From: Favolaschia claudopus
Taxonomy: Eukaryota > Basidiomycota > Agaricomycetes > Agaricales > Mycenaceae
Direction: 5' to 3'
NCBI GenBank assembly: GCA_037176885.1
Contig: JAWWNJ010000062.1
Coordinates: forward strand, 1-64,000
DNA length: 64,000 nt
The notes under the pieces were generated by a model. The model was given only the letters and a program-made list of their open reading frames with translations. It searched no databases and had not been told where the DNA came from. A program made the position numbers and the translations under genes. This document shows, in pieces, positions 57,873 to 64,000 of this stretch; the stretch's first letter is position 1; every line of letters begins with the position of its first letter.

Positions 57873-60800
57873 ATGGATCTTCAAACCCTTTCAAATCTCT
57901 TCGCCGCGACGCTGAACAGCGACCCCAATGCCCGCAGAGCCGCTGAGCTTGAGATCCGCAAAGTAACCAACTTTATCTCGCAAGATTAGACTGTGCCACT
58001 CACTATGTTTTTCATTTCAAAGATCGGAAATGAGACCGGGATGATAGCTGCCCTTTTGCAGATCATTGCGGCGGACAATATCGACATGTACGCGTGACGA
58101 ACGCGTGTTTTCTCGCCTCGCTCACCGCTTTCTAGTGCCACCCGACAAGCATGCAGCGTCTGGATGAAAAATCGCGTCCATGGAAGCTACACTTTGGACG
58201 CCAGCAGTCGCCGCCCTGAACAAGCCCTCATCCCAAATTCCGACAAGGAGGCCCTCAGAGGTAACCTCCTCCAGCTCCTCGCCGCGTCCCCATCTCGCGC
58301 TATCACTCTCCAACTCGCAAACTGCCTCAAGACCATCATCGCTCATGACTTCCCCAGCCGCTGGCCCGAGCTTATCGCCGCGATCAAGCAGCTTCTTACC
58401 AGCAACGATATCAGGCACGTCCATGCCGGCTGTGTGGCGACTCTCGAGTCCGTCCGCGCTTTCCGGTGCGTCGCAGAATTTCTAGATGGCCAACTATGAC
58501 TGACTCGGTGGCGCAGATTCCGCCAAAAGGCAGACATCCTGCCCAACCTCGTAGCCGAGCTCTTCCCTACCGTCGTAGGGATCGCGACGCAGATGATGCA
58601 GACACCTCCGAGCAAGTCGCAGGAGATCCCGACGATGCTCCACCTCATTCTCAAGGCCTATAAAACCAGCATGGTCGTGCACCTCAGCCCGCACCAAATG
58701 AGCGCAGAGAGCATTGTCCCCTGGGGACAGCTTCTTTTCGCCGTCGTCAACCTGCAGATCCCCAAAGAAGCCGTCCCGGAGGACGAGGAGGATCGCGAGC
58801 GCAGCGAGTGGTGGCGCGCTAAGAAGTGGGCGTATAGTATCCTTGGGCGGCTGTTCCACCGCTACGGCAACCCGTCGCAGCTCCCGACCGCGATGCAGTC
58901 GGACTACGGCGCGTTTGCGCAGCACTTTGTAACGATGTTTGCGCCCGAGATATTGGCAATCTATCTAAGGCAGGTCGAGCTCTTCGTCTCCAACCAGACG
59001 TGGATCTCGAAGAAATGCCAGTATCAGATTTTCACGTTCTTCAATGATTGGTGCGTAATCGTCGTGTCGTGTCTTTCTTCGCGAGATAACTAACATTTAC
59101 TGTAGCATCAAGCCCAAGTCGACTTGGACGCTGCTCAAACCCCATGTACAGACTCTGGTCGAGACCTTCGTCTTCCCCCAGTTGTCCTTCAATGCAGCGA
59201 AGCAAAACATGTGGGACCACGACCCCGTCGATTATATCCGCATCTCTGTCGGTAAGTCGCATTTTCTGCCTAGGTCTGCTATTTTCCATCTCCTCCTATC
59301 ACTGACGACATTTCATGCGTACAGATGAGTACGAGAACTTCGCGACACCCGTGTCGGCTGCAACGACATTTATCTTCTCGCTCGCGAGTAACCGTACTAA
59401 ATCGGCATTCATGCCTATTCTCGGCTTCATTAATGGCGTGTTGCGCTCGTGGGTTTCATTTCTCCCTCATCTCATGTCGTCTTTGGTACTTACTCGTCTT
59501 GTGGCAGAGGCGCCGCCGCCCCTCAGCGCTTCGGCGCCCTCAATATGACCGCCGCCCTCGGTGCATGGATCATGCGTCACCCCGACGTGAAAGACAATAT
59601 GGAACAATTCATCGTTCAATTCGTGACGCCTGAATTCTCCAGCCCAGAAGGGTACATGCGTGCTATCGTACGTACACTTGGCTAGCCTTTCCCAGGGCAC
59701 ACGCTTACTTGCAATACCGTGTTACAGGCCTGCGAGGTGGTTGGTACATTCACTAAGGAAAACTTGTCCTGGTCGGACGAGGTGGGTAGATACAGTCTTA
59801 AACTCAAACGCACCAAAATACCGACTGCTTTGGCCAGCACCTTAACGTCAATTTCCGCGCCGTCGCGGCGGCCCTCGACGACCCGGAATTCCCTGTGCGC
59901 GTGCAAGCTGCGCTCGCTCTCACCGAGATGATCGTCTTACATGATTCCGGTACGGCTTTCATTCTTCCTTGGCAGCGAATTCATATTCACCTCTCACATC
60001 ATGTAGTCAAGAATGCGGTTGCTCCTCAAGTCGGCAAGGTTGTGCAAGACCTGCTGAAGATGTCTGACGAGACAGATCTCGAGATCCTGAATCGTAGTAT
60101 GGAGGTCATGGTCGAGGCATTCCAGACGGAGCTCCTCCCTGTTGCCGCGCAATTGACGGCTAGATTGGTACGTCCGGTCGTGCGGGAAGCTAGAGGTGGC
60201 TAAACCCCATATGCCTAATCACAGTGCGACTCGTACCTGCGTCTGGTCAAGGAGAACTTGGCCGCGATTCCCGAGGCTGAGCTGGGTATTGACCCGAGCT
60301 GGGATAGTGCCATTGGTGACGATGATAAGACGTATGCCGCGATGGGTATCGCGAAGACTATCGGGACAGTGAGCTTTTCGTCTTGGGTCTTCTGCGTTAG
60401 CTCAATCGCTGACTCGATGTGCAGATCATCACCGCTATCGACAGCTCGCCAGAGATTTTGGCCCAGGTCCAGGAGGTTATTATCCCGATTATCACGTTTA
60501 CGCTGAAGAACAAGATCCTTGGTGAGTCTGTTGCTTTCGTGCCCTTCCTTCAAGCGGCTTAGGGGATTGTGTTCCTGCAGATCTGTTCGACAGTATGTAC
60601 GACCTGGTGGACAGCCTGACGTTTAAGCTTCGGTCTATCTCGCCGAATTTGTGGCCGGTATTCGAGCTGACATACAACCTCTTCAAGTCCGATGCTGTGG
60701 ACTTCCTCGAAGGTTCGTCAGCCCGGTTCACTACATCGTTGATGGACTCACCCCACGGCAGAGATGCTACCGTCGTTGGACAACTTTGTCTCCTACGGGA

Positions 60801-61995
60801 GCGAAGTTATCAAGACCCGCCCTGACTACCAACGCATGCTGCTCGACATCTACCAAACGAGTATCACGAGCGCGCAGCTGGGCGAGAACGACCGCGTCAA
60901 TGGGTGCAAGCTTGCGGAGAGCATTCTCCTCAACTTGCGCGGCAGCGTTGATGATGTCTGTCCTTTCATTTTGTCGTCTTGCTCTTGGTACTGAAACCTG
61001 TCTGTGTAGTCCCTTCAGACGATCATCGTCACTGCCCTCGGCCAGCTCGACAAGCCCATGGAAACAGCTGCGCTTCGCCTTGCAAACCTCGAAGTGCTCG
61101 TCAACGGCGTTCTGTACAATCCCGCCGCGGCGCTGCACATTATCGAGAGTACACAGCCCGGCATGGCGCGCAAGTTCTTCGATGCATGGTTTGCTTCGAT
61201 CAACGACCACGCGAAGATGCCGCGTGTGCACGACAAGAAGCTGTCGATCATGGCGCTGTGCGCGTTGCTTGAGATGGCGCCTGGCTCGATTCCAGAGACC
61301 CTGAATGAGGGGTGGCCGGCGATTGTCGGGGGCGTGCTGAAACTCTTCAAAGATCTGCCTGGGGCCATCGAAGGTACGAGTGTGCTATAAGAGTGAGCAG
61401 GGATATCTGATGTGCTTTGTTCGTAGCGCGCAAGGCCCTTGAGGAGCAAGAGGCTGATGATGACGATGATGACCTCCTTGACGAAAAGATACTGAACATG
61501 AACGAGGACGATGGTTCGTGGTTCTCTAATGATTGGCTTTTCCGGATGTCTGACTTTACACATAGAGGACGTATGGGACGAGGACTCTGCGTACCTCGAA
61601 ATGCTTGCCAATGAGGTGCGTTGAGGAGGATCCCCGGACGAATGTCAAGCTCACTCAGCAATTTCTCGAAAAACAGGGTGCACGCCTCCGAGAAAAATCC
61701 GAAAAAGCCGAGGCGGGCGAGGAAGATTCCGACGACGAGGACGACGAGATCCCCGAAGAACTCGGCTACTTCAGTGCGCTTGATAACGTGAACCCATACG
61801 CGTCCTTCAAGCAGGCCCTGACGAGTCAGTGTTCTCATGTCCGTTGTATTTCTGGATATTGACTGTTCTCTTGTAGCCTTCCAAATGCAAAATGCGCCCG
61901 TGTACCAGGCGGCCACAACTTCGCTCAACCTCGAGCAGCAGACGCTTCTGATGGAAGTCATGCGGAGAGCTGAGCAGCCTGCAGTGGCGGCCTAG
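57873..61995 (+). CDS. Importin-7/8 type karyopherin-beta (Nmd5/Sxm1)
   Basis: A gene of about sixteen exons encoding roughly 1040 residues. Checked exons include 57873-57962, 58023-58087, 58136-58465, 58517-59050, 59106-59251, 59325-59448, 59508-59667 and from 59728. The start MDLQTLSNLFAATLNSDPN and ATRQACSVWMKNRVHG form the importin-beta N-terminal (Ran-binding) HEAT repeats, followed by RPEQALIPNSDKEALRGNLL, HDFPSRWPELI, YGNPSQLP, FFNDCIKPKSTWTLLKPH and MFAPEILAIYL, diagnostic of the importin-7/8 group. Near the end lie the acidic QEADDDDDDLLDE and EEDSDDEDDEIPEELGYFSALDNVNPY segments, then the final LLMEVMRRAEQ. These receptors carry histones, ribosomal proteins and other cargo into the nucleus with Ran. 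All joins checked keep frame. Confidence 0.93.
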
Positions 61996-64000
61996 AATAC
62001 CCTCCTCTTTCGCTGGCCTCCCCTTTCCTGTCTGCATGGTCTCGTTCCCATCTCACTCAATGTCGCTCTCACTGTTCCCCTGCTTTCTGTCTCCGCACAT
62101 CTATGGCCTCTACACTATATTCTTTACTTAACGAAACGCTTTCTCTTTCTTTTCCCTCTACTGAAATGTGATGTAGCAGTCTCGGATAGTACTTGTGTTA
62201 GGCATAGTACGGTATACATAGTACATAGTCACGGAGAATACATATAACCTGTTTTCAATACTCATTCGATGTGCATGCGCGCGGGTAGGAGAACGACGCG
62301 GCGCTGTTCGTGAATTTGGATTTGCGTCGTCGCGCTACAATTAAAAACTAGCGACGAATGAGAGCATGTCTGACTGACACGCTATTCCATGTTGAGCGAC
62401 TGAGGTGTCGGGACCCAGACTCTTGGCCCAAGGGTATGCTCGTAAACCTTCCTTGGTGCACCAGACTCGCGCACTGGCATGTTGTTCGAGGAGAAACTAT
62501 CATGCGTGGAGAAATATCTCGCCTTCGACAACTCAAGGCAAGATGCGGGCGCCGTCGGGCTTTATAGACGTGTCGCACGTAGGTGTACACTCCTTCATCT
62601 TCGAATGCCTCCGGAAATTCTTGTTGCCCGAGCCTCCCGCATGGCAAGATGGTTTAGTTGGTTTGACACGAAAACGATAAATGAAACTCAAGGCACACAG
62701 CGCCTCAAAGCGTAGATAAATCTTGCATGTAGTAATCTTCTTGTAGACGCAAAATAGGCCCCAAAATAACGGACACCAACCACTCTGCGTCAGGTTACTT
62801 GGTCTGTAGAGATTGCTCTTACTTTCGACGTGAGATTGACGCAGACTGCCAGTATGTGCATGATTCTGCCACGACCTGGACCGACGACGACCTAGCGTTA
62901 CGCAGTTTTTTTCGAAAAAGGTCAGTGTGCAGCTAGCAGAAAGCAGTCACTTAATATGCATTTAGTGCGACGTAGTACGGCCTACCACTCACTTTCGGTA
63001 GCAGTCTAGAATAAAACCGAAGACGGAAAGTCGTCACAGACTGTGGACTAACACGCGTTAGAATATCCCAGGCTAGAAGCTGCGGCCGCGCCAAAGACGT
63101 CTAGAAATAGCGGGCAATAATTTGAAGGCGGGGTGAGTTACGCGTATGGGAGTAGGGGAGCCAATCGTTACTGTAAAGTTGATATGTGGAAGTCGTCAGG
63201 ATGGATGTCGCCTGCAGCTCTTCTGAATAGCTGGAGTTTCCTTTGCCTTGACCCATGCCGTATTTCCTCTATTGACATTCATGAACTGTGGAAGTGAGAG
63301 ACGGCTGGATCCGATTATCTAAAGACAGGGAGTTACCGATTAATGTGCACCACCAGACTCGGACAGACTCGGATAGGGCTTTTTTGCCATGAAGAATGAA
63401 ATCCTAAGCATCCTCTCTCCCATGATAATCACCCCGTTCAGGTCGCGGATGCAAGAAATTTGATGCAATAAATTTCGGCGATATGTCTATGTTCGAGTTG
63501 TGTTCGAGCAGTCAGCAGCAAGCCTATTTGAAGAGCGAGGAACCAACTAGAAGCAGGTTTCATATATGATCCTCGAATATTGTCGACGAATCTTCTCTGT
63601 TGGATGCGGGGTATCAGAAAAAAAAACTAGATGCATAGATTTAGCCATGTGCGCAGCGATTTTACAGGCAATGTACTGACTGCGCGGTAGCGGACAGAAG
63701 ACAGCTGGACCGGACTTTGTGCCAATTTTACCTTCTTGCTACTAGTATTCCATTTACGGGATCGCCTAGCCTCGCGTCCAAAGGGATTTTTCAACCTTCG
63801 CTATACGTCGTACTTTCGTCTTGTCGTCTGTCCTTGGCCGGCCTGAGCAGCTAAGCTATCAACCGCTTGAATCAATAAGTTACAGCCTGGCGTCCTCCGC
63901 GGCAAGCACACGCATCCGACTGGGTACACACTATCTGACATCCACTCGTCACTGCTACTTCGAATCTTTAGAATGCAGGACTTCACGGTGGCAACGGAGC
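61996..64000. other. 2-kb stretch without a recognisable gene
   Basis: Downstream of the importin to the window edge. Frames are short on both strands, and no repeat, tRNA or conserved motif was recognised. Part must be the importin 3' UTR (T- and C-rich to about 62160). Confidence 0.45.

Overview
The window reads as chromosomal DNA of a mushroom-forming basidiomycete (Agaricomycete). The genes are compact and rich in introns, mostly of 45-65 nt with GTRNGT-type donors. The families are typical of that group: tandem F-box-like proteins, small multi-pass membrane proteins, a CalB-type lipase, DHA1 drug transporters and an S10 carboxypeptidase. Nothing bacterial, no CRISPR and no rRNA was seen. 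All products are inferred from reading the translated, spliced sequence by eye; no database search was run.

Layout. 1-533: 5' part of a VIT-domain protein gene, cut by the window edge. 1545-5194: a 1115-residue low-complexity protein of unknown function. 5575-10979: a tandem pair of F-box-like paralogues. 11255-12635: a secreted CalB-like lipase. 12636-16113: 3.5 kb without a recognisable gene. 16114-17412: a multi-pass membrane protein. 17628-19890 (minus) and 20283-25927 (plus): a flavin monooxygenase and a Bbc1/Mti1-type actin-patch protein, divergently arranged. 26656-27950: a second multi-pass membrane protein. 28513-30730, 37113-39471 and 50728-52990: three paralogous MFS transporters. 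31041-34570: a Kre6/Skn1-type beta-glucan synthesis gene split by a transposon. 34870-35622: a Zn(II)2Cys6 gene or remnant. 40098-40838: an RNase H-like protein. 41321-44559: an uncharacterised 972-residue protein. 45057-46323: a GPI-anchored-type protein. 48617-49641: a Rho-family GTPase. 53334-55453: a serine carboxypeptidase with decayed relics upstream. 57873-61995: an importin-7/8 (Nmd5/Sxm1) karyopherin. 61996-64000: no recognisable gene.

The most unusual features are four. (1) A nested pair of non-autonomous TIR elements interrupts the Kre6/Skn1 membrane-anchor codons. The outer has a 9-bp target duplication and the inner an 8-bp one; their ends are unrelated but they share a homologous core, and the inner carries a tRNA-like Pol III segment. 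(2) A Rho GTPase has residues at positions equivalent to Cdc42 12, 60 and 61 that should abolish GTP hydrolysis. (3) Donor sites are odd: GC-AG introns at the same place in two of three MFS paralogues and in one of the two F-box paralogues, and an AT donor in the zinc-cluster gene. (4) There are small-scale gene wounds: a 1-nt deletion at the start of one MFS gene, a decayed carboxypeptidase copy, and a LINE tail with a snap-back inverted end.

The genes do not form an obvious biosynthetic cluster. The window looks like ordinary housekeeping loci (importin, actin patch, cell-wall synthesis) interleaved with expanded, fast-evolving families.
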